64,000 nucleotides of DNA from Gammaproteobacteria bacterium. Lineage in GTDB: Bacteria; Pseudomonadota; Gammaproteobacteria; Xanthomonadales; SZUA-36. Of this stretch, positions 63,804 through 64,000 are shown piece after piece (positions within the stretch are counted from its first letter, which is position 1; every line of letters begins with the position of its first letter). The stretch spans positions 62,001-126,000 of the forward strand of contig JAJFLB010000015.1 of assembly GCA_021772915.1 (NCBI GenBank), written 5' to 3'. The position numbers were made by a program, and so were the translations under genes. The notes beneath the pieces are model-generated. The model was not told the origin of the DNA. It ran no database searches and saw only the letters and a list, made by a program, of their open reading frames with translations.

Positions 63804-64000
63804 CTGGCTGGCACAACTGGAAATCAACAGTGTGATGGTTGGCGTGCTTGCGGGTCTCGTGGTGGGCCTTATCGCGACAATTATTGCTGCGAGAATTGCC
63901 AGACGTAACGGTGCACAGGGGGAAGCTGAGCACTTCCTGCCACTCAATACCGCGCTTGAGGCCGACCTGAAAACCAGCGAAGCGGCGCTGGCGGAAACTC
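63796..64000 (+). CDS. rmuC: DNA recombination protein RmuC, N-terminal part (3' end outside window)
   Basis: The visible ~68 residues start MNNWLAQLEINSVMVG with one TM helix (LAGLVVGLIATIIAARIA) and then a polar coiled-coil region (LNTALEADLKTSEAALAET). This is the RmuC pattern of a membrane anchor followed by coiled coil and a nuclease-like domain, but the diagnostic domain lies outside the window. Confidence 0.7.
   Translation, partial: MNNWLAQLEINSVMVGVLAGLVVGLIATIIAARIARRNGAQGEAEHFLPLNTALEADLKTSEAALAET

Overview
The window looks like chromosome of a marine-type heterotrophic gammaproteobacterium. Evidence: the order rpsB-tsf-pyrH-frr-uppS, DusA, RmuC, MazG, YceH, a TonB-dependent receptor, an electron-transfer-flavoprotein operon and a flavin-dependent halogenase. 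GC is moderate, except for a visibly AT-richer block at about 49.6-58.9 kb. I cannot name the genus from sequence alone. I saw no tRNA, rRNA or CRISPR array.

Layout. 0.001-4.3 kb (minus): translation/cell-envelope operon rpsB-tsf-pyrH-frr-uppS with a recognisable promoter and a long leader; its S2 protein has a 173-residue charged tail. 4.4-6.6 kb: a membrane-anchored TPR protein and a secreted propeller-like protein. 6.6-9.9 kb (minus): 2-oxoacid dehydrogenase operon E1alpha-E1beta-E2. 10-12.2 kb: YceH and a di-haem peroxidase. 12.2-18.7 kb: accessory stretch of membrane/secreted proteins of unknown function, two perfect FNR/Anr-type boxes, copies of a dispersed intergenic repeat, and two small genes separated by attC-like sites (an integron-cassette-like pair without an integrase). 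18.7-27.1 kb (minus): hybrid histidine kinase, halogenase, methyltransferase, RecQ.

27.2-42.4 kb: metabolic core. It holds fumarylacetoacetate hydrolase plus maleylacetoacetate isomerase (end of tyrosine degradation), two lipoproteins (one OmpA-like), a DUF465 protein, a cystathionine beta-synthase type enzyme, a PLP decarboxylase, acetoacetyl-CoA synthetase, and the complete ETF to ubiquinone route (ETF-QO, EtfB, EtfA). A dicarboxylate/glutamate-type symporter sits beside a class III aminotransferase. Acetoacetate is a product of tyrosine degradation, so the acetoacetyl-CoA synthetase fits the same catabolic theme. 43-49.6 kb: TonB receptor, then a TetR-HlyD-ABC ATPase-ABC permease efflux operon with a perfect palindrome upstream of tetR.

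49.6-59.4 kb: accessory island beside dusA. It contains a secreted RHS/YD-repeat protein whose 3' end overlaps a periplasmic-type partner gene, and a 257-bp duplicated orphan copy of that junction. It also contains a frameshifted BrnT/BrnA toxin-antitoxin pair, further attC-like sequences, several signal-peptide proteins of unknown function and an XRE regulator. At its dusA end lies a scar of IS3 transposase tail, RHS fragment and truncated integrase start. dusA is a known integration target, so this is most simply read as a decayed dusA-integrated island. 59.5-64 kb: dusA, a PhoP/PhoQ-like two-component system with a small exported protein, mazG and the start of rmuC.

The most interesting parts are the integrase-less cassette-like loci, the RHS/partner duplication, the BrnT-BrnA frameshift, the S2 tail and the paired FNR boxes.
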